Source of the DNA: Salipiger aestuarii
GTDB taxonomy: Bacteria > Pseudomonadota > Alphaproteobacteria > Rhodobacterales > Rhodobacteraceae
NCBI RefSeq assembly: GCF_003259905.1
Contig: NZ_QLMG01000037.1
Coordinates: forward strand, 1 to 43,266
Direction of reading: 5' to 3'
DNA length: 43,266 bases
Every line of letters starts with the position of its first letter. Within the stretch, counting starts at the first letter, position 1. This document shows, piece by piece, positions 1-8,095 of this stretch. The position numbers and the translations under genes were made by a program. The notes beneath the pieces are model-generated. The model worked only from the letters and a program-made list of their open reading frames with translations. It had not been told where the DNA came from and ran no database searches.

Positions 1-1
1 C

Positions 2-292
2 TTCACGTTGTTCCTTGAGGATGGGCGCGTCCGCCTGACAAACAACGCGGCCGAGCGCGCGCTGCGCGGTATCGCCTTGGGACGGAAATCCTGGCTCTTC
101 GTCGGCTCCGAGCGCGGAGGCGACCGCGCCGCCTTCATGTCTTCCCTGATCGTCACCGCCAGGATAAACGACATCGCCCCGCAAGCTTGGCGCGCCGACG
201 TCCGCGACAAGCTCCCCAACACAACGGCTTCACGGGTGCCGGACCTTCTGCCATGGAATTGGCAGACATCGCAGCGCCAACTCGCTACATGA
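2..292 (+). CDS. IS66-family transposase, C-terminal part (cut by window start)
   Basis: The reading frame is open from the first bases of the window, so the real start lies upstream. The 96 residues seen match the C-terminus of IS66 transposases: the NNAAERALR motif carrying the last catalytic Glu of the DDE set, then GRKSWLFVGSERGGDRAA, and the usual ending with a LPWNW motif close to the stop. This is the C-terminal DDE_Tnp_IS66 region; the catalytic Asp residues are not visible. Remains of other insertion sequences follow directly, so this is part of an IS-rich patch. Whether the whole element is intact cannot be told from this window. Confidence 0.85.
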   Translation, partial: FTLFLEDGRVRLTNNAAERALRGIALGRKSWLFVGSERGGDRAAFMSSLIVTARINDIAPQAWRADVRDKLPNTTASRVPDLLPWNWQTSQRQLAT

Positions 293-695
293 CCGCAGCC
301 TACGCCGGATGCTTACGTCGGGGGGCAACAAGCCGTGCGTTGAGTGGGGGCGTTCGGAGTTATAGTAAGTCAGCCACTTGCCGATCCCTGCGCGCATTTC
401 TGATCCCGCACGCCATTGCGATTGGTAAAGATAATGCCGCTCAAAACGCGCCGAGCGTCGACGCGAAGCTTATGATCGTTGTATTGCAGTTCTGACGGCG
501 AGCTTGGTCGCGGCGCGCGCCTGACGAACTTGTCCCAAAGTGCATCCTTCCATTCATGAGAACAGATCACACCATCAAACCATGGGATCAAACATCTCTG
601 GGCGGCTTCCGGGGCCAAAGTGTCCCACGGTCCCGTTCTGCGCGGGACACAATTGCCCGTAGCTTTATGAATTCACTTAGACATTTTTGCTGGTA
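293..695. other. Gene-poor IS-derived intergenic stretch
   Basis: No intact gene is seen between the IS66 transposase stop and the tRNA-Gly gene. The only recognisable content is a short minus-strand piece of an IS5-type transposase, listed separately. The other open frames here have no family resemblance and look like chance frames in GC-rich DNA. Confidence 0.6.
405..478 (-). pseudogene. IS5-type transposase fragment (N-terminal motif only)
   Basis: On the minus strand about 18 codons read RVDARRVLSGIIFTNRNG, which matches the N-terminal RVLSGIIFxNRNGLRWRD motif of IS5-family (IS427-like) transposases. Similarity stops abruptly after the NG pair, and the sequence before the motif is unrelated, so this is a truncated scrap. 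A second, longer remnant of the same type of transposase lies in the opposite orientation on the other side of the tRNA-Gly gene at about 905-1345. Confidence 0.6.
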
Positions 696-769
696 TGGAG
701 CGGGTGAAGGGAATCGAACCCTCGTCACTTGCTTGGGAAGCAAATGCTCTACCATTGAGCTACACCCGC
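696..769 (-). tRNA. tRNA-Gly (anticodon CCC)
   Basis: The minus strand folds as a complete tRNA: acceptor arms GCGGGTG / CACCCGC, D-stem GCTC / GAGC around AATGGTA, anticodon loop TTCCCAA giving anticodon CCC, a five-base variable loop, a T-arm with loop TTCGATT, discriminator T and an encoded CCA end. It decodes GGG glycine codons. The gene looks functional although both sides are occupied by decayed insertion sequences. No promoter could be assigned with confidence. Confidence 0.93.
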
Positions 770-904
770 ACGGTTGGCCGCGTATCATAGCTCACCGCTT
801 ATGGGCAAGGCCGAAAGATGCAGAACGCTACTGTGTGCCAACCACAAACTCGTACTTTTCGGCTACGTTTTTCATTCCGTTCAACTGCAAGGCGTTCAGC
901 GTCA

Positions 905-1345
905 GGTCGAACGCACGGCGGTAGGTGTTCGGAGTGGCATTATCTTTATCAATGGCAATGGATTACGGTGGCGCGATGCGCCGAGGGACCACCGACCTCA
1001 CAAGGCGCTTTACAACCGATGGAAGCGGTGGTGTGCCAAAGGCGTCTTTGCCCAAGTGATGGCGAGCCCGGCAGCCGAGCACCGCGAACGAAAGACCGTG
1101 ATGATCGCCGTGACTTACTTGAAGGCACACCGCACAGCGACCAGCATGGGCGTCAAAAAGGGGGACGCGGACGCCTGATCGCTGCCCGACAGGGTATTGC
1201 GTAGCAATGTCCCGAGAGGGGCGGCGCACAAAGGCGGTATGAACACCTAGCTGCACGCCATCCGCGATAGCATGGGGCGGCCGCTGAACCTGTTCCTGAC
1301 AGCGGGGCAAGTCGGGGATTCCATCGGCGCGCGTGTATCGACCCA
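905..1345 (+). pseudogene. Decayed IS5-family (IS427-like) transposase
   Basis: The plus strand carries successive pieces of one transposase. SGIIFINGNGLRWRDAP, YNRWKRWCAKGVFAQVM and KTVMIAVTYLKAHRTAT are followed by a stop near 1176. GGMNT follows in another frame, interrupted by a TAG, and then GRPLNLFLTAGQVGDSIGAR up to about 1340. Intact relatives read through these points without stops and continue for another hundred or so residues that are missing here. The catalytic region is therefore broken and the gene is dead. An IS3-type remnant begins immediately downstream and may have truncated it. Confidence 0.75.
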
Positions 1346-1382
1346 GCGAAAACCTGCTCATGCTACAGGCGAGAACGCAGCA

Positions 1383-2073
1383 ATGAGTATGACGATGGGC
1401 GACAGCGTTAAACGGTGGACGGCGAAGCGGAAGACGGCCTTGGTGATCGAGATCATCCAGGGCGAGACGACCGAGTCGGAAGCGATCCGATCCTTCGACC
1501 CAACGCCTTCCGAAATCAAGGGGGGGGCGAGGACGCGAAGCGCGGCATGGAGAATCCGCTGCGCGCCAACCCGCGCGACATCCGCGAGCAATACGAAAAG
1601 CGGCTCCGGGACCTGCAGGAAGCTTATGGCGAGGCGATGCCGGAGCTGCGGGCCCGGAAAAGCTCTGGGTCCTGCCGTTGGCATGAGGCCCCGCATTCAG
1701 GCTGTGCCTTCCGTGGCCACGACGGCCAGCGCAGCCCTCGAACACGCCCTGATCGTCCGATTCGGCACCTTCGGCCGAATCGAAGAAGAGTTCCTGCTGA
1801 GGTCGTGCAACGGGCTTGTCTTCACCAGCCCGCACTTCACGGCCATCGTCCGCAGCGACGGATTGAAGCAGGATTTCCTTACCCCCACTGCCCGCAGCAG
1901 AACGGCATGGTCGAGCGCTTCATCCAGACGTTGAAGGATATCGACACCGTTTCGAAAGCAAACAGCACGCGATGCGCATGATCGCAGACTGGATCGCTTT
2001 CTACAACACCCGCCGCCCTCATCAGGCACTCGCCATGTGCACGCCTGCCGAGGCATTCAGATTGGCGCCTTAA
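1383..2073 (+). pseudogene. Decayed IS3-family transposase (orfA plus C-terminal orfB)
   Basis: OrfA starts at ATG 1383 (DSVKRWTAKRKTALV). It shifts frame inside a run of eight G at 1520-1527, after which EDAKRGMENPLRANPRDIREQYEK continues in another frame. The N-terminal half of OrfB is missing. Its C-terminal half is recognisable in three frames: FGRIEEEFLLRSCNGLVFTS, then PHCPQQNGMVERFIQTLK, then IADWIAFYNTRRPHQAL ending at TAA 2071-2073. The catalytic Asp expected in RSDNGLVF is Cys here, a further sign of decay. The element cannot encode an active transposase. Confidence 0.8.
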
Positions 2074-2197
2074 CCTGAGCAAATTCCGCTCAGTCGGTGC
2101 AGATTGGTCTTGGGGTCGCTGGAACTGCCTTGTTCCGCCCGGACAACCGCCGTGCTGCCGCAAGGCGGTCTGCCGCGCGGCGGCGCGCGAATCTGCC

Positions 2198-2226
2198 TTG
2201 CACGCTTGGCTCCCTGCGCTTAGAAG
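2198..2226 (+). promoter_or_regulatory. Candidate sigma70-type promoter of tig
   Basis: TTGCAC and TAGAAG are separated by exactly 17 bases and lie about 65 bases before the trigger factor start. Spacing and position suit a housekeeping promoter. This is a motif judgement only. Confidence 0.45.
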
Positions 2227-2290
2227 ACCGAAAATTCGCAAGAGCGTGGCGTCTCCCGCAGGGCGGCGCCCGGAAGCATAGGGAAATGGT

Positions 2291-3622
2291 ATGCAGGTCA
2301 CCGAGACTCTGAACGAAGGGCTGAAGCGCGCCTACGAGCTTATCCTCACCGCCGAGGAACTGGACGCAAAGGTCAACACCAAGCTCAAGGAAGCGCAGCC
2401 CGAAGTCGAGATGAAGGGCTTTCGCAAGGGCAAGGTGCCGATGCCGCTTCTCAAGAAGCAATTTGGCCAGCGCATCATGGGCGAATCGATGCAGGAAGCC
2501 ATCGACGAAGCCATGTCGAAGCATTTCGAAGACAGTGGCGACCGGCCCGCGCTTCAGCCGCAGGTCAAGATGACCAATGAAGACTGGAAAGAGGGCGACA
2601 ACGTTGCCGTCGAGATGTCCTACGAAAAGCTTCCCGATGTCCCCGAGCTGGACCTGAGCGGCGTCGAGATCGAAAAGCTGGTGGTCAAGGCCGATGACTC
2701 CGCCGTGGACGAGGCGCTGGCCTCGCTTGCCGAGACCGCGCAGGATTTCAAGGACCGCAAGAAAGGCACCAAGGCCAAGGACGGCGATCAGATCGTGATC
2801 GACTTCGTCGGCAAGGTCGATGGTGAACCTTTCGAGGGTGGCTCTGCCGAAGACTATCCGCTGGTGCTCGGCTCCAACTCCTTCATCCCCGGCTTCGAAG
2901 AGCAGCTCGTGGGCGTGAAGGCCGGGGAAGAGAAGGCCGTCGAGGTTTCTTTCCCCGAGGAATACGGCGCTGAACATCTTGCGGGCAAGGCGGCTGTCTT
3001 CGATGTGACCGTCAAGGCCGTGAAAGAGCCCGTCGCTGCCGAGGTGGACGATGAGCTTGCCAAGAAATTCGGGGCCGAGGATCTTGCCGGTCTCAAGGCG
3101 CAGATCGCCGAGCGTCTGGAAGCCGAATACAGCGGCGCCGCGCGTCAGGTGATGAAGCGCGGTCTGCTCGACGAGCTGGACAAGCTGGTCAGCTTCGATC
3201 TGCCCCCGGCGCTGGTCGATGCCGAAGCCGGCCAGATCGCGCACCAGCTGTGGCACGAGGAAAACCCCGAGGTCGAGGGTCACGATCACCCGTCCGTCGA
3301 GCCCACCGAAGAACACAGGACCCTTGCCGAGCGTCGCGTGCGCCTTGGTCTGCTGCTCGCCGAGATCGGCCAGAAAGCCGAGGTCGAGGTGACCGACGCC
3401 GAGATGACCCAGGCGATCATGTCCCAGGCACGCCAGTATCCGGGACAGGAACGCGCCTTCTTTGACTTCGTGCGCCAGAACCAGCAGATGCAGCAGCAGC
3501 TGCGCGCGCCGATCTTTGAAGACAAGGTGATCGATCATATCGCCGCCCAGGCGAAGGTGACGGAAAAGGAAGTCACCAAGGACGAGCTTCAGGCGGCGGT
3601 CGAGGCGCTTGACGAAGAGTGA
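2291..3622 (+). CDS. tig: Trigger factor (ribosome-associated chaperone / peptidyl-prolyl isomerase)
   Basis: Trigger factor binds near the ribosomal exit tunnel and shields nascent chains; it also has peptidyl-prolyl isomerase activity. The 443-residue product has the usual length. The ribosome-docking signature GFRKGKVP lies at residues 43-50. An FKBP-type PPIase domain spans roughly 165-250 ([20 protein letters not shown] and [10 protein letters not shown]), followed by the long helical C-terminal arm. The ATG at 2291 follows a purine-rich AGGGAA and fits the conserved MQVTETL start. In many proteobacteria tig precedes clpP-clpX; here it stands alone, with an XRE regulator and ribosomal protein genes downstream on the other strand. 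A clear terminator follows. Confidence 0.97.
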   Translation: MQVTETLNEGLKRAYELILTAEELDAKVNTKLKEAQPEVEMKGFRKGKVPMPLLKKQFGQRIMGESMQEAIDEAMSKHFEDSGDRPALQPQVKMTNEDWKEGDNVAVEMSYEKLPDVPELDLSGVEIEKLVVKADDSAVDEALASLAETAQDFKDRKKGTKAKDGDQIVIDFVGKVDGEPFEGGSAEDYPLVLGSNSFIPGFEEQLVGVKAGEEKAVEVSFPEEYGAEHLAGKAAVFDVTVKAVKEPVAAEVDDELAKKFGAEDLAGLKAQIAERLEAEYSGAARQVMKRGLLDELDKLVSFDLPPALVDAEAGQIAHQLWHEENPEVEGHDHPSVEPTEEHRTLAERRVRLGLLLAEIGQKAEVEVTDAEMTQAIMSQARQYPGQERAFFDFVRQNQQMQQQLRAPIFEDKVIDHIAAQAKVTEKEVTKDELQAAVEALDEE

Positions 3623-3666
3623 TCCGGTCCGGGCGGCGGGTGCTGCCCGTCAGCTGCAAGAGACAG

Positions 3667-3699
3667 AAAAAGCGCGTCGTACAAGCGGCGCGCTTTTTT
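3667..3699. terminator. Bidirectional intrinsic terminator between tig and the XRE gene
   Basis: A perfect 10-bp stem (AAAAAGCGCG / CGCGCTTTTT) with a 12-base loop is flanked by A-runs on one side and T-runs on the other. It can end transcription of tig on the plus strand and of the convergent XRE gene on the minus strand. Confidence 0.85.
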
Positions 3700-3737
3700 C
3701 ATTCCGGACGCTGTGCATCTCGGCAAGGAAACGGGCG

Positions 3738-4076
3738 TCAGCGCGGCCGGGCCATTGCCTCGACAAGTTTGATGACCGCCTGGCGTTCTTGTTTTGACAG
3801 TTCCCGCAGCAGCGCCGCCACGATGCGGGTGTCGCGCATCAGCGTATCCTCGGGAGGAGGGGTGTCGGGTGGCACCTCGAAGAAGGCGGCAAGCGGCAGC
3901 GCCAGCGCGGTTGCGATCTGAAACAGCTGTGCTGCCGGGATCCGGCCGGCTCCGGTCTCGTAGCGGTGTATCTGTTGCGTGTTCGCGCCGATTCGGCCCG
4001 CCAGCTCGCCTTGTGTCAATCCCGCAGCCTGCCTGTACATACGCAGACGCGCGGCGATGCCTTGTTCCAACGTCAC
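3738..4076 (-). CDS. XRE-family helix-turn-helix transcriptional regulator
   Basis: This 112-residue protein has a Cro/C1-type HTH domain at about residues 5-65 (ARLRMYRQAAGLTQGELAGRIG then IHRYETGAGRIPAAQLFQIA). A short C-terminal helix rich in charged residues follows (RELSKQERQAVIKLVEAM). It probably binds DNA as a dimer; its targets are unknown. Translation starts at GTG 4076 with an AGGA eight bases upstream. The 296-base upstream region contains an AT-rich patch at about 4139-4190 that could hold its promoter and operator, since such regulators often control themselves. Proteins of this size with this tail are common in Rhodobacteraceae. Confidence 0.88.
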   Translation of the reverse strand: MTLEQGIAARLRMYRQAAGLTQGELAGRIGANTQQIHRYETGAGRIPAAQLFQIATALALPLAAFFEVPPDTPPPEDTLMRDTRIVAALLRELSKQERQAVIKLVEAMARPR

Positions 4077-4302
4077 GGATCGTCCTCGTTACTCTGTCCA
4101 CTGAACCGTGAACGGAGTGCCTTGCCGTCCGAGGATAGGCAAGAATTGCAGCTAAGTAAGGTAAATTTTTAGAGTTTATGACGTGAGAGCAAGACAATCG
4201 CAGGGATGTGCGCGCTCTGTCGACCAACGGGATCCCGGCTGGAACAAAGGGACGGCGCCCGCGGCTCAATCGCTTGCGTTCTGACGCCGTCCGAGAATCA
4301 AG

Positions 4303-4332
4303 AAAACCGCGCCGAATGCATCGGCGCGGTTT
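4303..4332 (-). terminator. Intrinsic terminator of the rpsF-rpsR-rplI operon
   Basis: A perfect 12-bp stem (AAACCGCGCCGA / TCGGCGCGGTTT) with a five-base loop is followed on the minus strand by TTTTCTT. It lies about 40 bases after the rplI stop codon. Confidence 0.85.
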
Positions 4333-4372
4333 CGATAAGACCAAGGGTTCGCCTCGGCATGCCGTGCGAGGA

Positions 4373-4996
4373 TCAGTCCTCGCGGGCCTCTGCGGCGCGA
4401 CCTTCCGGAGTCTCGACCAGATCGGATTCGTCGTCATCGGCTGCACCGCCGATGTCGTCGAACAGCTCGGAAATCTCGAACTCGGCCTGGGCCTCTTCTT
4501 CGGCGGCCAGTTCCTGGATCGACTTGCCCGACGCCTGAAGCTCGGCCTCTTCGGGCGAGCGGGCGACGTTGATTTCGACCACGCACATGACTTCGGGGTG
4601 CAGGTGCACCTCGACTTCATGCAGACCCAGTTCCTTGATCGGCAGGCGGATGATGACCTGCTTGCGGTCGATCGAGAAACCTTCTTCGGTGGCGATGTCG
4701 GCGATGTCACGCGTGGTGACCGAGCCGTACAGGTTGCCGCCGTCCGATGCCGAGCGAATCACGACGAACTGCTGTCCGTCGAGCTTGGATGCCAGGCTTT
4801 CGGCTTCTTTCTTGGTTTCCAGGTTGCGCGCTTCGAACTGGGCTTTCTGCGCTTCGAAAGACGCGATGTTCTCTTTCGATGCGGTCAGCGCCTTGCCTTG
4901 CAGCAGCAGGTAGTTGCGGGCGAAGCCGGGTTTGACGTCGACGACGTCACCCATCTGGCCAAGCTTGGCCACACGCTCAAGAAGAATGACTTGCAT
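4373..4996 (-). CDS. rplI: 50S ribosomal protein L9
   Basis: L9 binds 23S rRNA near the base of the L1 stalk and affects reading-frame maintenance. The N-terminal domain begins [30 protein letters not shown], the classical L9 signature. A connecting helix and a C-terminal domain ([29 protein letters not shown]) follow. At 207 residues it is longer than the roughly 150 of E. coli because of an acidic tail after residue 150 ([16 protein letters not shown] and beyond), a feature often seen in Rhodobacteraceae. It is the last gene of the S6-S18-L9 operon, 13 bases after rpsR, and its start has a good AAGGAGG. Confidence 0.97.
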   Translation of the reverse strand: MQVILLERVAKLGQMGDVVDVKPGFARNYLLLQGKALTASKENIASFEAQKAQFEARNLETKKEAESLASKLDGQQFVVIRSASDGGNLYGSVTTRDIADIATEEGFSIDRKQVIIRLPIKELGLHEVEVHLHPEVMCVVEINVARSPEEAELQASGKSIQELAAEEEAQAEFEISELFDDIGGAADDDESDLVETPEGRAAEARED

Positions 4997-5009
4997 GGGC
5001 TTGGCCTCC

Positions 5010-5237
5010 TTATTTCACGACGTAGGGCAGCAGGGCGAGAAAGCGGGCGCGTTTGATGGCGCGGGCCAGTTCACGCTGCTTTTTCGCCGAAACGGCGGTG
5101 ATGCGCGACGGCACGATCTTGCCACGCTCGGAAATGTAGCGCTGCAGCAGTTTCGTGTCCTTGTAGTCGATCTTCGGCGCGTTGTCCCCGGAGAAGGGGC
5201 AGACCTTGCGGCGGCGGAAAAACGGTTTTGCGGCCAT
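5010..5237 (-). CDS. rpsR: 30S ribosomal protein S18
   Basis: S18 forms a heterodimer with S6 on the platform of the small subunit. The 75-residue product has the usual length and signatures: [12 protein letters not shown] near the N-terminus and the central [50 protein letters not shown]. It sits 23 bases after rpsF and 13 bases before rplI in the conserved order. The start ATG at 5237 follows an AGGAG. Confidence 0.97.
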   Translation of the reverse strand: MAAKPFFRRRKVCPFSGDNAPKIDYKDTKLLQRYISERGKIVPSRITAVSAKKQRELARAIKRARFLALLPYVVK

Positions 5238-5260
5238 GGTTTAACTCCTTTTTTCGGGGA

Positions 5261-5626
5261 TCAGTTGCGGCGTTCGCGGCGGTCGCCACGGCCTTCGCGC
5301 TCGTCGCGCTTCTGCATCTGGATCGACGGACCTTCGGCGTGCTCGTCGACCTTGATGGTCAGCACGCGCATCACGTCGTCATGCAGGCGCATCAGGCGCT
5401 CCATTTCCTGAACGGCCGTCGCCGGGGCGTCGGTGCGCAGGAAGGCGTAATGGCCCTTGCGGTTCTTGTTGATCTTATAGGCCATCGTCTTGACGCCCCA
5501 GTATTCGGAATTGACGATGCTGCCGCCATTGTCCGAAAGCACGGTGCTGAAATGTTCGACGAGGCCTTCGGCCTGCGCGTTGGAAAGATCCTGACGCGCG
5601 ATGAAAACATGCTCGTAAAGCGGCAT
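5261..5626 (-). CDS. rpsF: 30S ribosomal protein S6
   Basis: S6 pairs with S18 in the small-subunit platform. The 121-residue product starts MPLYEHVFIARQDLSNAQAE and includes the conserved GVKTMAYKINKNRKGHYAFL segment. It ends in an Arg/Glu-rich tail typical of alphaproteobacterial S6. The start at 5626 is chosen because family similarity begins exactly there and GGAG lies at the right distance; the frame stays open far upstream, but that part has no resemblance to S6. It is the first gene of the operon. The mRNA leader contains a stem-loop at 5660-5685. Confidence 0.97.
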   Translation of the reverse strand: MPLYEHVFIARQDLSNAQAEGLVEHFSTVLSDNGGSIVNSEYWGVKTMAYKINKNRKGHYAFLRTDAPATAVQEMERLMRLHDDVMRVLTIKVDEHAEGPSIQMQKRDEREGRGDRRERRN

Positions 5627-6193
5627 GTGAGCTCCATTTTTGTCTGGGCGCATTTCATAGGACAGGCACACCCTTGCTCCTGCCCACGAGAGACTGCGCG
5701 GTTCACATCGTCCTGCAAGGGATATGCCCATATACACGGATGGGCGGCGGACGCAAGCGCAGCGGGGGGGGGCGCTTCTTTCCCGAAAACGCCCGCGAAT
5801 TGACGAGCGGTCGTCTTGGAATGGTCCGCTTTCGGGCCGACGCTGGCGGCCTGTCAACCACGGTCTGTTCCCGACGTTTGCGCGCCGCCGCCGGGAAAAA
5901 TGATTTGCCATGGCACCCTGTTGCCCGTTTGCCGGCGGCCGCGCCCGCGAGGCCGCTCCGCTGATGCTGCGGCTCGTGATTTCTGTTGCGTTTGCGGCCG
6001 GCGGGCGGTGTTGCCTAACGGCACGGGCGCGGCCGCGGACCGAACCTGGTGCTTGTGCGTTTGGGACACAAGGATCTGTGTGTTTTTCCACAGACTCTGT
6101 GACACGAGCCGGAGTTGAGATTACGCCCCGGTCGGTCGATCCTCGGGTCATTGGCGGCGTGGTTCGCCGGCTCCCAGCAGAACGGATACAAAT
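5627..6193. other. Divergent intergenic region between rpsF and the yceI-like gene
   Basis: No gene is supported in these 567 bases. On the rpsF side there is a leader hairpin (5660-5685, stem GGGCAGG / CCTGTCC read on the minus strand) and a candidate promoter at 5729-5756. The middle part, 5760-6000, is GC-rich with long but featureless open frames. Near 6070-6110 CTGTG and CACAG words recur and can pair locally; no function is assigned. Confidence 0.5.
5729..5756 (-). promoter_or_regulatory. Candidate promoter of the rpsF operon
   Basis: On the minus strand TTGCGT and TATATG are separated by 16 bases, about 100 bases before the rpsF start. The leader that would result carries the 5660-5685 hairpin. 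The match to consensus is moderate. Confidence 0.35.
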
Positions 6194-6766
6194 ATGAAGA
6201 CGATGATTTTTGCGGGCCTCCTGGCTGCGGTCCCGATGACGGCGATGGCTGCCTCCGAGGCATACAAACTGGACAGCAGCCACAGCCAGATCGTGTTTTC
6301 CTACAACCACCTTGGTTATTCGACCGGGTTTGGAATGTATTCCGGGTTCGCGGGCGAAATCCAGTACGATGCCGAAGATCCCGCTGCCTCGTCGGTCGAA
6401 GTGTCGTTTCCAGTCAATTCGATGATCACCGGTTGGGACGCGCGCAAGGATCACTTCATGAGCGGCGAGTTTTTCGACGCATCGGATGACGAGATGGTCA
6501 CCTTTACCTCGACCTCGATCAACGTGACGGGCGACAGCACGGCCGAGATCACCGGCGATCTGACGCTGAACGGCGTGACCAAATCTGTGGTGCTGGACGC
6601 GACGCTGACCCAGGCGGGCGAGCATCCGATGGAAGGCAAGCCTTGGCTTGGATTCTTTGCCACCACCACGCTGCTGCGCTCGGATTACGAGGTGGGTGCC
6701 TATGCCCCTTATGTCAGCGACGAGGTCGCGGTCGAGATCTCGATCGAGGCGATGCCGGCAGAGTGA
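6194..6766 (+). CDS. YceI-like periplasmic protein
   Basis: The 190-residue product begins with a signal peptide (MKTMIFAGLLAAVPMTAMAA, cleavage probably after AMA). The mature part has the YceI lipocalin-like beta-barrel pattern: YKLDSSHSQIVFSYNHLGYST near the start, then FPVNSMITGWDARKDHFMSGEFFDA, DLTLNGVTKSVVLDA, and a C-terminal strand VAVEISIEA. YceI proteins bind polyisoprenoid lipids, and some are induced by stress or acidic pH; the ligand here is unknown. The gene is monocistronic with its own terminator and is divergent from rpsF. The start is fixed by the signal peptide. Confidence 0.92.
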   Translation: MKTMIFAGLLAAVPMTAMAASEAYKLDSSHSQIVFSYNHLGYSTGFGMYSGFAGEIQYDAEDPAASSVEVSFPVNSMITGWDARKDHFMSGEFFDASDDEMVTFTSTSINVTGDSTAEITGDLTLNGVTKSVVLDATLTQAGEHPMEGKPWLGFFATTTLLRSDYEVGAYAPYVSDEVAVEISIEAMPAE

Positions 6767-6815
6767 CGCCCGCGGGTCTTCGCGGCGGCTGTCGCGGGTT
6801 CTGGCCCCGCATTGT

Positions 6816-6847
6816 AGCCCCGGATGCGCAGGCGTCCGGGGCTTTTT
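6816..6847 (+). terminator. Intrinsic terminator of the yceI-like gene
   Basis: A 9-bp stem AGCCCCGGA / TCCGGGGCT is followed by TTTTT, about 50 bases after the stop codon of the YceI-like gene. Confidence 0.9.
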
Positions 6848-6908
6848 CATGGCTGCGCCCACCTCTGCCGGTCGGGGTGAGAGGTTTGTGAAAACCGGGC
6901 GGCGTGGC

Positions 6909-7685
6909 CTATTTCGGTGCCATCCGCAGCGCGCCGTCCAGGCGGATGACCTCGCCGTTCAGCATGCTGTTGGAGATGATGTGCTGCACCAGGGCGGCGT
7001 ATTCCGTCGGGTCGCCAAGACGTGGCGGGAAAGGGACCGAGGCGCCAAGCGTGTCCTGCACCTCTTGCGGCAGGCCGGCCATCATCGGCGTGCGAAAGAT
7101 ACCCGGAGCGATGGTGACGACGCGAATGCCGTAGCGCGCAAGTTCGCGTGCCGCCGGAAGCGTCATCGACGCCACGCCCCCCTTGGACGCCGCATAGGCC
7201 GCCTGACCGATCTGCCCGTCGAAGGCGGCGACCGACGCGGTGTTCACGATGACCCCGTGTTCGGACGCCTTGTCGTCCGGGTTCGCGCAGTGTTTCGAAA
7301 TGGCCTCTGCTGCCAGCCGCAACATGTTGAACGTGCCGACGAGGTTGACCGAAATCGCCTTGGCGAAACTGTCCAGCGCGTGCACCCCGTTGCGCCCGAC
7401 GATCTTTTCTCCCGGCGCGATTCCGGCGCAGTTCACCAGCCCGTCCAGTCGGCCAAAGGTGTCTTGCGCGGCGGCGACGGCGGCCTCGCCATCGGGTCCC
7501 GAGGTCACGTCGGTTCGCACGAAATGCGCCGCGTCGCCCAGCTTGGCCGCCATTGCGTTGCCCGCTTCGGCGTTGACGTCAAGCAGCACCGCGCGTCCGC
7601 CGTTTTCGACGATCATTTCGGCCACCGCGGCGCCCAGGCCTGATCCTGCGCCCGTGACTAGGAATACCCGATCCTGGATCTGCAT
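6909..7685 (-). CDS. Short-chain dehydrogenase/reductase, 3-hydroxyacyl-CoA dehydrogenase type
   Basis: This 258-residue classical SDR has a Rossmann nucleotide-binding motif GAGSGLG (residues 12-18), NCAG in the beta-4 region, and the catalytic YAASK with Tyr164 and Lys168. Overall it resembles the HSD17B10/FabG2-like branch that oxidises 3-hydroxyacyl-CoA with NAD+ in beta-oxidation or branched-chain amino acid breakdown; Asp at the end of beta-2 (LLDVN) favours NAD(H). The exact substrate cannot be read from sequence. ATG 7685 has AGGAGA upstream and is where SDR similarity begins. The gene is divergent from a DsbA-fold isomerase, and a terminator-like hairpin lies about 200 bases upstream. 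Confidence 0.88.
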   Translation of the reverse strand: MQIQDRVFLVTGAGSGLGAAVAEMIVENGGRAVLLDVNAEAGNAMAAKLGDAAHFVRTDVTSGPDGEAAVAAAQDTFGRLDGLVNCAGIAPGEKIVGRNGVHALDSFAKAISVNLVGTFNMLRLAAEAISKHCANPDDKASEHGVIVNTASVAAFDGQIGQAAYAASKGGVASMTLPAARELARYGIRVVTIAPGIFRTPMMAGLPQEVQDTLGASVPFPPRLGDPTEYAALVQHIISNSMLNGEVIRLDGALRMAPK

Positions 7686-8095
7686 GTCTGTCTTCTCCTG
7701 CTTGCTTGCCGCGATGCGGCATCCTCGGGGCGCACAATAGCAGTGGGCAACCGATGTGCAATCGCCGTATGGACTGGTCCGGGGGGCGCCTGTCAGGCCG
7801 GCGATGCCCGGTTTCTGCCCATCAATAAGGCATTGACCGGGCCGAAACCGGAATGATCCGGCGTATTCGAGGCAAAACGACAAAAAAGCGCGCGCTGCGG
7901 TGCAGCGCGTTTGACACAAGCCCTCGGCGGCGCTTCCCTTGTGGTACGGCGTTCTGAAACGGGCCTCGCCCGGAAACATTTCGCGGCTGTGTCAGGCCCG
8001 CTTGGGCGGGCTGATGTGCGATTTGTCCCCCGGCGCTGCCTTTTCGGGCGATCCGGAAGGCCGTGACCCGGCCGCCTTCGCGCAAGAGGACCGTC
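7686..8095. other. Divergent intergenic region with a hairpin
   Basis: These 410 bases separate the SDR gene (minus) and the isomerase gene (plus). No gene is supported. The one clear structure is the minus-strand terminator-like hairpin at 7882-7909. Confidence 0.5.
7882..7909 (-). terminator. Terminator-like hairpin upstream of the SDR gene
   Basis: Read on the minus strand, CGCGCTGC and GCAGCGCG form a perfect 8-bp stem around a 3-base loop, then CGC and six T follow. No minus-strand gene lies upstream of it within the intergenic space. It could be an attenuator in a long SDR leader or the end of a small RNA. Confidence 0.5.

Noticed and set aside
1383-2073. Programmed frameshift between IS3 orfA and orfB
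   Set aside because: The breaks are inside orfA and inside orfB, a large part of orfB is missing and a catalytic residue is lost, so this is decay and not programmed frameshifting.
2-2073. Genomic island integrated into tRNA-Gly
   Set aside because: The tRNA is intact, but no integrase, tRNA-end duplication or cargo genes were seen; only IS debris is present.
5854-6105. Open frames on both strands in the rpsF-yceI intergenic region
   Set aside because: They lack recognisable domains and ribosome-binding sites and are typical chance frames in GC-rich DNA.
5627-6862. Long N-terminal extension of the S6 frame
   Set aside because: The frame is open upstream, but it runs antisense through the YceI-like gene and has no resemblance to S6; the S6 family start is at 5626.
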